A stretch of DNA of 8,514 nt from Allobosea sp. (GCA_021732895.1 JAKFWE010000122.1:1-8514), one strand, 5' to 3'; positions 1 through 7,862 are shown, numbered from the stretch's first letter. Numbers and translations are program-made. Notes: a model not told the origin generated them from the sequence alone.

Positions 1-453
1 GCCCCAGTAGACATGGTTGTCGATCAGCGCCGCCAGCAGGTTGTGCGCCGAGGTGATGGCGTGGAAATCGCCGGTGAAGTGAAGGTTGATCTGCTCCATC
101 GGCACAATCTGGGCGTAACCGCCGCCGGCCGCGCCGCCCTTGACGCCGAAGCAGGGCCCGAGCGAGGGCTCGCGCAGCGCGATCATGGCGCGCTTGCCGA
201 TGCGCGAGAGCCCGTCGCCGAGGCCGACCGTGGTGGTGGTCTTGCCTTCGCCGGCCGGCGTCGGGTTGATCGCGGTGACCAGAATCAGCCGCCCGTCGGG
301 CTTGTCCGCGAAACCGGGGATCGCCGTGGTGTCGACCTTGGCGATGTGCTTGCCGTAGGGATTGAGAGCGTCCGGGGCGATGCCGGCGGTCTCGGCGATC
401 GCCGCGATCGGCTGAAGCGTGGCGGCGCGCGCGATCTCGATATCGGTCGGCAT
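1..453 (-). CDS. fhs: Formate--tetrahydrofolate ligase, N-terminal part (cut by window edge)
   Basis: This enzyme makes 10-formyl-tetrahydrofolate from formate, tetrahydrofolate and ATP in the cytoplasm, feeding one-carbon units into purine, formyl-Met and serine/glycine metabolism. The visible 151 residues begin MPTDIEIARAA and run to DNHVYWG at the edge. The family is usually about 555-560 residues, so roughly a quarter is present. The nucleotide-binding P-loop TPAGEGKTTT lies at residues 65-74. The family signature GVKGGAAGGGY is at 103-113, and the FTGDFHAITSAHNLL stretch is at 126-140. The start is the ATG at 453, preceded by an AGGGACAGGA purine run that can serve as the ribosome binding site. 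An intrinsic terminator lies between it and the upstream outer-membrane gene, so it probably has its own promoter in 454-575, where a perfect 7-bp dyad is found. Identification is very secure. What follows beyond the window is unknown. Confidence 0.97.
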   Translation of the reverse strand, partial: MPTDIEIARAATLQPIAAIAETAGIAPDALNPYGKHIAKVDTTAIPGFADKPDGRLILVTAINPTPAGEGKTTTTVGLGDGLSRIGKRAMIALREPSLGPCFGVKGGAAGGGYAQIVPMEQINLHFTGDFHAITSAHNLLAALIDNHVYWG

Positions 454-510
454 TCCTGTCCCTCGGCGACGCCTTCAGCCGGGATGGCAGGCGCGGATTC
501 GTTGCCGCGA

Positions 511-541
511 CATTGGCGCGAAACGGACGCCTCTGCCAATG
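511..541 (-). promoter_or_regulatory. Perfect 7-bp dyad in the fhs leader
   Basis: The arms CATTGGC (511-517) and GCCAATG (535-541) are perfect inverted repeats separated by 17 bases. They sit 58-88 bp upstream of the fhs ATG, on the promoter side of the gene and downstream of the preceding terminator. The half-sites are 24 bp apart centre to centre, somewhat over two helical turns, which would suit a dimeric DNA-binding regulator. It could instead fold as an RNA stem with a long loop. In the fhs orientation a TTGGCA hexamer that could act as a -35 element overlaps one arm, but I find no good -10 partner. Function is inferred only. Confidence 0.3.
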
Positions 542-575
542 CTTTCGGCGGCCGACTGCGACACGCCCCGCAACG

Positions 576-603
576 AAAAAGGCCCCCGCCGAAGCGGAGG
601 CCC
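576..603 (-). terminator. Intrinsic terminator of the outer-membrane protein gene
   Basis: Read on the minus strand, the sequence is GGCCTCCGC, loop TTCG, GCGGGGGCC, then TTTTT. This gives a 9-bp GC-rich stem with one T-G wobble, closed by a stable UUCG-type tetraloop and followed by five Ts. It starts 26 bases after the stop codon of the outer-membrane protein gene and points in its direction. It should end that transcript and insulate fhs, which lies downstream on the same strand. Confidence 0.9.
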
Positions 604-628
604 GATCGCAATCCCGGGACGTCAGGTC

Positions 629-1405
629 TCAGAAGGTGCTGAAGCGGTAGTTGAGACCGGCGCGGACGATGTGGCCGTTGTTCTCGAAACGCGAGGTATA
701 GGAGTTCAGGCCGACGCCGGGAACCGCGTTGACGACGACGTTGCGCTCGCCGAGATCGTAATAGAGATACTCGGCCTTCAGCGACAGGTTGTTGGTGAAG
801 GCGTATTCGACGCCGCCGCCGACCGCGTAACCGACTTCCACATCGCTGCGGCTGCCGGTGAACGCTAGCGGGTTGCCGGCGGCGTTCGAGAAGAAGTCGG
901 CGGAGTTGGTCACGTCGCCATAGGCGACGCCGCCGGTGGCGTAGACCAGGAAGCGGTCGAGGGCGTAGCCGATGCGCAGGCGCACGGTGCCGAGATATTC
1001 GAGATCCTGACGGAAGGTCGAGGGGTCGTTGAGCGTGCTGGTGAAGCGGGCCGTGCTCTTCAGGTCGGTGTAGGCGAGATCAGCCTCGGCGCCGATGACG
1101 ATGTTGCCGATCTGGTAGTTGTAGCCGACCTGGCCGCCGATGGTGAAGCCTTCGTCGTTGTTCGAAAGCGACGGCGGGCGACGGTTGGCGGCCACGTTGG
1201 CGATGGTGTTGGCCGCATTGCCGCTCGTGCGGATGTCGTTGTCGGTGAAGATCACGCCAGCGTTCACGCCGACATAGAAACCCGTCCATGTGAAGATCGG
1301 GGCGATCGGCGCGAGGACCGGGCCCTTGCGGGACGGCAGGTCGGCGGCCATCGCGGTTCCGCCCAGCGCGACGAGCGCGAATGCGGTGAGAATACCCTTG
1401 GTCAT
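629..1405 (-). CDS. Outer-membrane beta-barrel protein, Omp25/Omp31 family
   Basis: This is a small outer-membrane barrel protein of the type abundant in Hyphomicrobiales (porin-like OMP, Omp25/Omp31 relatives). The 258-residue product starts with a Sec signal peptide, MTKGILTAFALVALGGTAMA, with likely cleavage after residue 20 or 21 ahead of ADLPSRK. The family hallmark FTWTGFYVGVNAG is at residues 38-50. Alternating beta strands follow, with GGQVGYNYQIGNIVIGAEAD at 90-109, FLVYATGGVAYG at 152-163 and the VGGGVEYAFTNNLSLKAEYLYYD region at 195-217. The protein ends in HIVRAGLNYRFSTF, with the C-terminal aromatic residue typical of barrel assembly. The reading frame stays open 66 codons further upstream, but the ATG at 1405 is chosen because it has a GGAG ribosome site and directly begins the signal peptide. 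A strong terminator follows the stop. The role could be structural or passive pore. Substrate specificity cannot be read from the sequence. Confidence 0.93.
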   Translation of the reverse strand: MTKGILTAFALVALGGTAMAADLPSRKGPVLAPIAPIFTWTGFYVGVNAGVIFTDNDIRTSGNAANTIANVAANRRPPSLSNNDEGFTIGGQVGYNYQIGNIVIGAEADLAYTDLKSTARFTSTLNDPSTFRQDLEYLGTVRLRIGYALDRFLVYATGGVAYGDVTNSADFFSNAAGNPLAFTGSRSDVEVGYAVGGGVEYAFTNNLSLKAEYLYYDLGERNVVVNAVPGVGLNSYTSRFENNGHIVRAGLNYRFSTF

Positions 1406-1544
1406 CGGCGGACACTCCAGATCATTGTCTTGGCTCGGCAACTCGCGCAGCGAAGACAGGTTTTGTCGCGGTCCATTTGATGCCTGATCGCGCGGCGGCG
1501 CGCCATAGCTGGAAAGCAACACTTGTGACCTTTCGACAATGGCG

Positions 1545-1660
1545 ATTGAAACATCCTTCAATTTCCTGTGATTTCGTTTGATCTCCAGTGAATTCGGGAC
1601 CAATTCTTAACGCGGATTAAGACGACACGGATATCAAGTCTTATTTCTGCCTCAATTAAG
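1545..1660. promoter_or_regulatory. Cluster of short dyads and direct repeats, candidate operator region
   Basis: Within about 115 bp are several perfect short dyads and a repeat. ATTGAA-N6-TTCAAT is at 1545-1562. TCTTAA-N6-TTAAGA is at 1605-1622. TAAGAC (1618-1623) pairs with GTCTTA (1638-1643), and a further TTAAG is at 1656-1660. Between them, TCCTGTGATTTCG (1564-1576) and TCCAGTGAATTCG (1584-1596) are direct repeats matching at 11 of 13 positions, exactly 20 bp apart. The TTAA-N6-TTAA core resembles the TTAA-N7-TTAA site of the alphaproteobacterial regulator CtrA, but with one base less in the spacer. The region lies 140-255 bp upstream of the outer-membrane protein ATG. Regulator identity is speculative. 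Confidence 0.35.
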
Positions 1661-1724
1661 CCGGGCCAACGCGTTTTCGTCCCTCGGCCTACGCATGGCC
1701 GCCATGATCATGTCGCCTCCGGGC

Positions 1725-1761
1725 CGGCCGCCGCGGGAGCGCTCAACGTCTCCGGCGGCCG
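1725..1761. repeat. GC-rich inverted repeat upstream of the dioxygenase gene
   Basis: CGGCCGCCG (1725-1733) and CGGCGGCCG (1753-1761) are perfect 9-bp inverted repeats with a 19-base loop. They lie about 40 bp ahead of the ATG at 1804. There is no T tract, so it is not a standard terminator. It may form a leader hairpin, but in such GC-rich DNA it may also arise by chance. Confidence 0.3.
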
Positions 1762-1803
1762 CCTTCTTCCGAGCCGACGCCGGAAGCGCAGCAGGGTGAC
1801 GCA

Positions 1804-2403
1804 ATGAATCCGGGCACGATCAATCGACGCGATCTCATGACGGCGAGCCTTTCCGCGGCGGGGCTTTCGGCGCTGTCCCTGCCTCAAGCGGCCTTCGCCC
1901 AGGCCGGGGACCTGCCCTTGACGCCGTCATGCGATAACCGCGCGGGGCTGACGAAGCGCCAGACCGAGGGGCCGTATTTCACGCCATCCTCGCCGCGAAA
2001 GCGCGATCTGCGTGGCGATGGACCGGGCGAGACGATGGCGCTTTCGGGCTTCGTGCTGAACCGGCGGTGCCAGCCGCTCGCCGGCGCGCTGGTCGATCTC
2101 TGGCATGCGGATGCGGCCGGCGCATACGACAATGTCGGCTTCGGCTTTCGCGGACACCAGTTCAGCGACGCGCAGGGGCGCTACCAGTTCATCACGCGCG
2201 TGCCGGGCCTGTATCCCGGGCGGACGCGGCATTTCCACGTCAAGGTCCGGGCCGGCGCCGGACCCGTGCTGACGACGCAGCTTTATTTTCCGGGCGACGC
2301 CGGCAACGCCAGGGACGGCATCTTCGACAGCGCCCTGCTGATGAAGATCGAACCGGCCGAGGGCGGACGCCTCGGACGGTTCGATTTCGTGGTGGCGACC
2401 TGA
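1804..2403 (+). CDS. Tat-exported intradiol ring-cleavage dioxygenase-like protein
   Basis: This 199-residue member of the intradiol dioxygenase family (catechol 1,2- and protocatechuate 3,4-dioxygenase fold) would be a non-haem Fe(III) enzyme cleaving a catechol-type ring between its hydroxyls. The four expected iron ligands are present: Tyr108 (in GAYD), Tyr137 (in GLYPGR), His143 and His145 (in HFH). Arg140 sits at the place of the active-site arginine three residues before the first His. Residues 1-34 form a twin-arginine signal with NRRDLM at 7-12, a hydrophobic stretch, and an AFAQA cleavage site, so export of the folded, iron-loaded protein is likely. At 199 residues it is shorter than typical cytoplasmic catechol dioxygenases (about 300) and resembles a lone catalytic core. 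The ATG has an AGGGTGA site upstream. No cat or pca pathway genes are nearby, so the substrate is unknown. It converges on the GST gene with a 23-bp gap and no clear terminator. Confidence 0.9.
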   Translation: MNPGTINRRDLMTASLSAAGLSALSLPQAAFAQAGDLPLTPSCDNRAGLTKRQTEGPYFTPSSPRKRDLRGDGPGETMALSGFVLNRRCQPLAGALVDLWHADAAGAYDNVGFGFRGHQFSDAQGRYQFITRVPGLYPGRTRHFHVKVRAGAGPVLTTQLYFPGDAGNARDGIFDSALLMKIEPAEGGRLGRFDFVVAT

Positions 2404-2426
2404 ACCTCGCTACCGGCCGCGGCCGA

Positions 2427-3113
2427 TCAGGCGGCGAGATGGGCGTTCTGCGGGAACAGGATCTTGCGCGCATCGTCGTCCATCTCGGTCTTGAAGGTGA
2501 ACTTGTCCTTCAGGGCGACCGCGCGCTGGGCGGCGGGACGGGTCGAGATCTCGTCGAGATGGCGCTTGACGTTGCCGATCCTGGCGAAGGCCTCGTCGCC
2601 GAGCGCGAACTGGGCGCGCGTCGACCAGCCCCAGACCGCCATGTCGACGAGCGTGTAGGTATCGCCGAGCATGTATCGGCTCTTGCCGAGCACGTCGTCG
2701 ATCAGGCCCCAGTGGCGCTCGGCCTCGCGGGCGTAGCGGTTGATCGCGTAGGGAATCTTCTCGGGCGCGAAGCGGGAGAAATGCACCGCCTGACCGCAAT
2801 AGGGGCCGATGCCGGTGGCGACGAACATCAGCCAGGACAGCATCTGGCCGCGCGCCTCGGGCGTGTTCTCCGGCAGGAACTGGCCGCTCTTCTCGGCGAG
2901 ATAGAGCAGGATCGCGGTCGAATCGAAAATCTTGACGTCGCCGTCGGTCAGCGCCGGGGTCTTGCCGTTGGGATTGATGGCGAGGAATTCGGGCTTGAAC
3001 TGGTCGCCCTTGCGGGTATCGACCGGCACGGCCTCGTAGGGCAGGCCGGCTTCCTCGAGAAACAGGGCGATCTTCGCCGGGTTCGGCGAGGGATGATAAT
3101 AGAGCTTGATCAC
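2427..3113 (-). CDS. Glutathione S-transferase, YfcG/Nu-like
   Basis: This cytosolic glutathione-binding protein of 228 residues has the full two-domain GST layout. The thioredoxin-like domain covers about residues 1-75, beginning VIKLYYHPSPNPAKIALFLEE, with the cis-Pro loop NPNGKTPAL at 48-55 and the glutathione gamma-glutamyl contact DSTAILLYLAE at 64-74. An all-helical domain follows, with the N-capping SRYMLGDTYTLVDMAVW region at 145-161. Ser9-Pro10-Asn11 matches the Thr-Pro-Asn segment used by YfcG-type enzymes instead of the usual catalytic Tyr/Ser/Cys, and QFKPEFLAINPN also fits that group. YfcG-type enzymes act as glutathione-dependent disulfide reductases, so that activity is more likely here than classical conjugation. 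I choose the GTG at 3113 over an ATG 63 bases upstream because a perfect AGGAGG sits 7 bases before the GTG and the fold begins there. The gene is divergent from gpmI and is probably monocistronic. Confidence 0.94.
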   Translation of the reverse strand: MIKLYYHPSPNPAKIALFLEEAGLPYEAVPVDTRKGDQFKPEFLAINPNGKTPALTDGDVKIFDSTAILLYLAEKSGQFLPENTPEARGQMLSWLMFVATGIGPYCGQAVHFSRFAPEKIPYAINRYAREAERHWGLIDDVLGKSRYMLGDTYTLVDMAVWGWSTRAQFALGDEAFARIGNVKRHLDEISTRPAAQRAVALKDKFTFKTEMDDDARKILFPQNAHLAA

Positions 3114-3120
3114 GGCAAAT

Positions 3121-3126
3121 CCTCCT
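3121..3126 (-). promoter_or_regulatory. Perfect Shine-Dalgarno deciding the GTG start of the GST gene
   Basis: On the minus strand AGGAGG lies 7 bases before GTG at 3113. It is the strongest ribosome site I see in the window. It fixes the start at a GTG rather than the in-frame ATG at 3176. Confidence 0.85.
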
Positions 3127-3225
3127 TGTCGGCGAGCTTGCGCCAAAGACGGGGGACCATAGTCCGGCGGCGCCACGCAGCGCCATCAAGATTTCGTTGC
3201 CGGGCGCGCGCGTGACGCATCGCCC

Positions 3226-3243
3226 CCGCCTCGCCCGAGGCGG
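3226..3243. repeat. 7-bp stem hairpin in the GST/gpmI divergent gap
   Basis: CCGCCTC (3226-3232) and GAGGCGG (3237-3243) form a perfect 7-bp stem with loop GCCC, 55 bp upstream of the gpmI ATG. No T run follows on either strand, so a terminator role is unlikely. It may be a leader structure or a dyad in the promoter region. The rest of the 184-bp gap shows no clear promoter. Confidence 0.35.
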
Positions 3244-3297
3244 CCTTCGCGTGGTATCGCGCAGGCGACGCCGCCCTATGTCGACCGAGGTTCTCCG

Positions 3298-4812
3298 ATG
3301 CCGCCCCGACCCGTGATGCTGATGATCCTCGACGGCTGGGGCTGGCGCGAGGAGGCCGGGAACAACGCCGTCAAACTGGCGCGGACGCCGCATTTCGACC
3401 GGCTCTGGGCGGCTTCCCCGCATGCGCTGCTGAAGACCTCGGGGCTCGATGTCGGGCTGCCCGACGGCCAGATGGGCAATTCCGAGGTCGGCCACCTCAA
3501 TCTCGGGGCCGGGCGCGTGGTGATGCAGGATCTGCCGCGGATCAACCAGGCAATCGCCGACGGGACGATCGAACAGGCGCTGGCCGCGACAGGGCTGATC
3601 GACGCCCTCGCGGCGAGCGGCGGCGCCTGCCATCTGCTCGGGCTCATGTCCGATGGCGGCGTGCACGCGCACCAGGACCATGCGCTCGCGCTTGCGCGCA
3701 TTCTCGTCTCGCAGCGCGTGGCGGTGCGCATCCATGTCTTCACGGACGGACGAGACACGCCGCCCCGCTCGGCTGCGGGCCTTCTGGAGAGATTCGAGGC
3801 GGCCCTGCCGCCGGGCGCGGCCATCGCCAGCGTGTCCGGTCGCTATTTCGCGATGGACCGCGATCATCGCTGGGAGCGAGTCGAGCAGGCCTGGCGCGCC
3901 ATGGCGCTGGGCGATGGCGCGCGCTTCGCGACGGCGCGGGACGCCATCGCCAGCGCCTATGCGAATGGCGTCAGCGACGAGTTCGTGGTTCCGGCGGCGA
4001 TCGGCGACCATGCCGGCATGGTCGATGGAGACGGGCTGCTCAGCTTCAACTTCCGCTCCGACCGGATCCGCGAGATCCTCGCCGCTTTGCTGGCCGACGA
4101 CTTCGACGCTTTCCCTCGTCCGCGCCGGCCCGCCATCGTCAAGGCGGCCGGCATGACCGCCTACGGCGCCGAACTCGACCCGCTGATGCCGGCCCTGTTC
4201 GCCCCGCAGACGCTCGCCAACGGGCTGGGCGAGACCGTCGCGAAAGCGGGCCTGCGCCAGATCAGGCTGGCCGAGACCGAGAAATATCCTCACGTGACCT
4301 ACTTCTTCAACGGCGGCGAGGAGACGCCCAATCTCGGCGAGGACCGCGCCATGGCGGCCTCGCCCAAGGTCGCGACCTATGATCTCCAGCCGGAGATGTC
4401 GGCCCCCGAGCTGACCGACAGGGCGGTCGCGGCGATCGAATCGGACGCCTATGACCTGATCGTGCTCAACTTCGCCAATCCCGACATGGTCGGCCATACC
4501 GGCGTGCTCGCGGCCGCGATCGCGGCGGTCGAGACGGTCGATTCCGGGCTGGGGCGCATCGCGGACGCCATCACGAAGGCCGGCGGCGCGCTGCTGGTCA
4601 CCGCCGATCACGGCAACTGCGAACTCATGGTCGATCCGCTCACCGGCGCGCCGCACACCGCCCACACCACCAATCCCGTTCCGGCGATGCTGATCGGCGG
4701 CGGTGCGGATGGTCTCGCCGACGGTCGCCTCGCCGATGTCGCCCCGACGCTGCTGGCGCTGCTCGGCATCGCGCAACCGGCCGAGATGACCGGGCGTTCG
4801 CTGCTGCGCTGA
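3298..4812 (+). CDS. gpmI: 2,3-bisphosphoglycerate-independent phosphoglycerate mutase
   Basis: This enzyme interconverts 3-phosphoglycerate and 2-phosphoglycerate in lower glycolysis and gluconeogenesis, in the cytoplasm, using two Mn ions and a phosphoserine intermediate. The 504 residues match the usual family length. The metal and catalytic set is complete: Asp12 in LDGWGW, nucleophile Ser62 in GQMGNSEVGH, Asp396 and His400 in NPDMVGH, Asp437 and His438 in TADHGN, and His456 in AHTTNPVP. Substrate-site residues are also in place: His123 (GVHAH), Arg152/Asp153 (DGRDTPP), Arg182 and Arg188 (GRYFAMDRD), Arg253 and Arg256 (FRSDR) and Lys329 (EKYPHVTYFFNGG). The alkaline-phosphatase-like domain is split by the phosphotransferase insert at about 75-300, as normal. 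The start ATG has a GAGG 8 bases upstream. It is divergent from the GST gene, with a 172-bp gap before the cysteine-cluster pair, so it is probably a single-gene unit. Confidence 0.98.
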   Translation: MPPRPVMLMILDGWGWREEAGNNAVKLARTPHFDRLWAASPHALLKTSGLDVGLPDGQMGNSEVGHLNLGAGRVVMQDLPRINQAIADGTIEQALAATGLIDALAASGGACHLLGLMSDGGVHAHQDHALALARILVSQRVAVRIHVFTDGRDTPPRSAAGLLERFEAALPPGAAIASVSGRYFAMDRDHRWERVEQAWRAMALGDGARFATARDAIASAYANGVSDEFVVPAAIGDHAGMVDGDGLLSFNFRSDRIREILAALLADDFDAFPRPRRPAIVKAAGMTAYGAELDPLMPALFAPQTLANGLGETVAKAGLRQIRLAETEKYPHVTYFFNGGEETPNLGEDRAMAASPKVATYDLQPEMSAPELTDRAVAAIESDAYDLIVLNFANPDMVGHTGVLAAAIAAVETVDSGLGRIADAITKAGGALLVTADHGNCELMVDPLTGAPHTAHTTNPVPAMLIGGGADGLADGRLADVAPTLLALLGIAQPAEMTGRSLLR

Positions 4813-4937
4813 GAGCCGCCCCGACAGAAGCCCTTCCCCGCAGGAGGAGTGGAGGGAGGCCTGTTGGGCGGAGCGCGCGCCGAACTCTCTCCCGCGTGCG
4901 CCGCGATCGTTGTAGGGTCGTGACTGGCATGGGATCA

Positions 4938-4956
4938 CGGTCTCGCACGGAGACCG
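4938..4956 (+). promoter_or_regulatory. Hairpin ahead of the cysteine-cluster gene pair
   Basis: CGGTCTC (4938-4944) and GAGACCG (4950-4956) form a perfect 7-bp stem with a 5-base loop. The stem ends 28 bases before the GTG at 4985. No T tract follows. It could be a leader RNA structure, an operator dyad, or the remains of a gpmI terminator. Nothing else in the 172-bp gap after gpmI stands out. Confidence 0.4.
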
Positions 4957-4984
4957 ACTGGCCTTACCGGATCAGGGTTGCCGC

Positions 4985-5569
4985 GTGTCCGACGCATCGC
5001 CTCTGCCCCTTCGTCTCTGCGGCCCCTGCGTCGCCTGCTGCCGCTGGCTGCAGATCGACAAGCCCGAAATCCGCAAGGCGAGCGGCGTGCCGTGCCGGCA
5101 TCTCGTCGAGGCCCGCGGTTGCGCCATCCACGCGGTGCGCCCCGCGATCTGCCGGGAGTGGTTCTGCGGGTGGCGCCAGAGCGCGTTCTTCCCCGAGGCG
5201 CTGCGTCCGGACCAAAGCGGCGTGATCGTGCTGATGGACGAGCCGGCCCCTGCGCGGCCAGGCGAGGAGCCCGGGGCCGCGCTCTGCCTGCTGCTGATCG
5301 CGCCGGTGGAGCGCGTGCTGAACGGCCCCTTCGTGGAACTCGTCTCGCGACTGCTCGGGGCGGCCGTTCCGGTCCTGCTCGGCCTGCCGGGGCCGCCGGG
5401 CGCCACCGGCGCGCGCGTCCTCGTCAACAACCACGCCCGTTCGGTCGCGGATGGGCAAGGGCTCGCCGACCTGCTCCGGGCGCTCGCCGCCGATCTCCAG
5501 GCGAGCCGGTTCTCGCCGGAGCGCTATGCGCATGCCGGCCCCGATTTCGGCGCGGAGAGCCGCGCGTGA
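4985..5569 (+). CDS. YkgJ-like cysteine-cluster protein A (tandem paralogue 1)
   Basis: This 194-residue cytoplasmic protein carries an N-terminal Cys-rich metal-binding domain of the CxxCxxCC type (YkgJ-like family, described as zinc- or iron-chelating; biochemical role not established). The cluster is CGPCVACC at residues 12-19, then Cys37 in PCRHL, Cys46 in GCAIH, and Cys56 and Cys61 in RPAICREWFCGW, eight cysteines in all. The following LRPDQSGVIV links to a C-terminal part of about 110 residues with two hydrophobic segments (about 98-107 and 123-136), too interrupted for sure membrane helices and of unknown fold. The start is GTG at 4985 with an AGGG 7 bases before it. The next gene starts inside this stop codon, which implies coupled translation. 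The N-terminal 71 residues from Cys12 are 40/71 identical (hand count, no gaps) to the next protein. I do not know its substrate or partner. Confidence 0.85.
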   Translation: MSDASPLPLRLCGPCVACCRWLQIDKPEIRKASGVPCRHLVEARGCAIHAVRPAICREWFCGWRQSAFFPEALRPDQSGVIVLMDEPAPARPGEEPGAALCLLLIAPVERVLNGPFVELVSRLLGAAVPVLLGLPGPPGATGARVLVNNHARSVADGQGLADLLRALAADLQASRFSPERYAHAGPDFGAESRA

Positions 5570-6128
5570 CGTCGCCTTCGGCCGATGGTCCGCCGGCCGC
5601 GCCGGGACGCGCCTGCGGGGAATGCACGGCCTGCTGCGAGTGGCTGCGGATCGACGCGCCCGACCTTCGTAAGCCGCCGGGCGTGTTGTGCCGGCACGCC
5701 TGCGCCGGGGGAGGATGCTCGAGCTATGCGCGGCGACCCGAGCCCTGCCGCGTCTGGTCCTGCGAATGGCGCGCCTCGACGACGGTTCCCGAGACGCTGC
5801 GGCCCGATCGCTGCGGCGTCATCGTGATGGAGACGCCCGAGCCGCCAGGCGACCCGGCCCTGGCCGGTTACGTGCTTCTGGCGTTCTGGCCGATCGCGAT
5901 GCTGCCCATCGCCGCGCTCGACGCCTTGCTGGCGCGGCTGATCGGCGCGGGCATGGAAGTCCATCTCGCCGTGCCGGGACCGCCCGGCGACGATCCGCGA
6001 TCGGCGCCGCTCAACGCGCTTGTCGGCGACATCGTCGGCAAGGGCGCGACAGCGCGGCTCGAGGCCGCGCTGCGTCACCTCGCGGCGCTGCTGGAGGACA
6101 GCGTCCCCATGCGCGCCGCCGATCCGGC

Positions 6129-6147
<19 letters not shown>
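5566..6147 (+). CDS. YkgJ-like cysteine-cluster protein B (tandem paralogue 2)
   Basis: This is the second copy of the cysteine-cluster family, 193 residues if translation starts at GTG 5566, which overlaps the previous TGA as GTGA. The frame stays open upstream through the first gene, but domain alignment places the real start here, about 16 residues before the cluster. Cysteines: CGECTACC at 17-24, Cys42 in LCRHAC, Cys51, Cys61 and Cys66 in RPEPCRVWSCEW. All eight of paralogue A are kept, and Cys46 and Cys83 are extra. RPDRCGVIV and PGPPG motifs are shared with A, while the rest of the C-terminal half has diverged. A hydrophobic run at about 99-115 (LLAFWPIAMLPIAAL) may be a buried helix or a membrane contact. 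No separate ribosome site is obvious, which agrees with coupling to the upstream gene. The last 19 bases overlap the 3' end of the convergent malate synthase gene. Function unknown. Confidence 0.83.
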
Positions 6148-7742
<1,595 letters not shown>

Positions 7743-7862
7743 GATGGCGCTCCCGCTGATCGCTTCGCTTTTGATGGGGAGAGTATGGGCCGCGCGGACT
7801 TTGTCCGGAAGCAGCAATAATGCGTGAGAACTTATGCCGGCGTGGAAATGATCGCGCCGCCG
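7743..7862 (-). promoter_or_regulatory. aceB upstream gap with small dyad
   Basis: This 120-bp gap lies between the HD-hydrolase stop and the aceB start, both on the minus strand. It holds the aceB ribosome site GGGAG and a small perfect dyad, CGGAC-TTT-GTCCG at 7795-7807, about 55 bp before the ATG. A CATTAT hexamer further upstream on the minus strand could be a -10 element, but I see no well-spaced -35. No T-rich terminator follows the HD gene, so read-through into aceB is possible. Confidence 0.3.

Larger units (their letters stand above)
1406..1803. promoter_or_regulatory. Gene-free region between divergent outer-membrane protein and dioxygenase genes
   Basis: About 400 bp separate two divergently read genes, and I see no credible coding sequence here. 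The part next to the outer-membrane gene is the untranslated leader with its GGAG ribosome site. The stretch 1520-1665 is clearly AT-richer than the surroundings and holds short dyads and direct repeats, described separately. The stretch 1680-1803 is GC-rich again and leads into an AGGGTGA ribosome site for the gene starting at 1804. I could not identify a convincing -35/-10 pair on either strand, so the promoter positions remain open. Confidence 0.6.

Noticed and set aside
13..642. 209-codon plus-strand frame opposite fhs
   Set aside because: The minus strand encodes a clear formate-tetrahydrofolate ligase with P-loop and family signature. The plus frame is its shadow and also runs through the terminator.
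1406..1603. 66-codon N-terminal extension of the outer-membrane protein
   Set aside because: It would bury the signal peptide inside the protein and has no better ribosome site. The ATG at 1405 starts directly at a classic signal peptide.
2404..2426. Bidirectional terminator between the dioxygenase and GST genes
   Set aside because: The gap has a short palindromic CGGCCGCGGCCG but no loop and no T or A runs.
2067..3215. 382-codon plus-strand frame over the dioxygenase end and the GST
   Set aside because: It is out of frame with the dioxygenase and antisense to the GST, with no family motif.
2410..4938. Very long open frame (842 codons) on the minus strand across gpmI and the GST gene
   Set aside because: It is antisense to gpmI and out of frame over the GST. 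Its product is Arg/Ala/Gly-rich low-complexity sequence without recognisable motifs, as expected in GC-rich DNA, while gpmI and the GST have complete catalytic motifs.
4813..4984. A gpmI terminator or small gene in this gap
   Set aside because: No stem followed by Ts and no frame with a ribosome site and sensible composition. Only the hairpin at 4938-4956 stands out.
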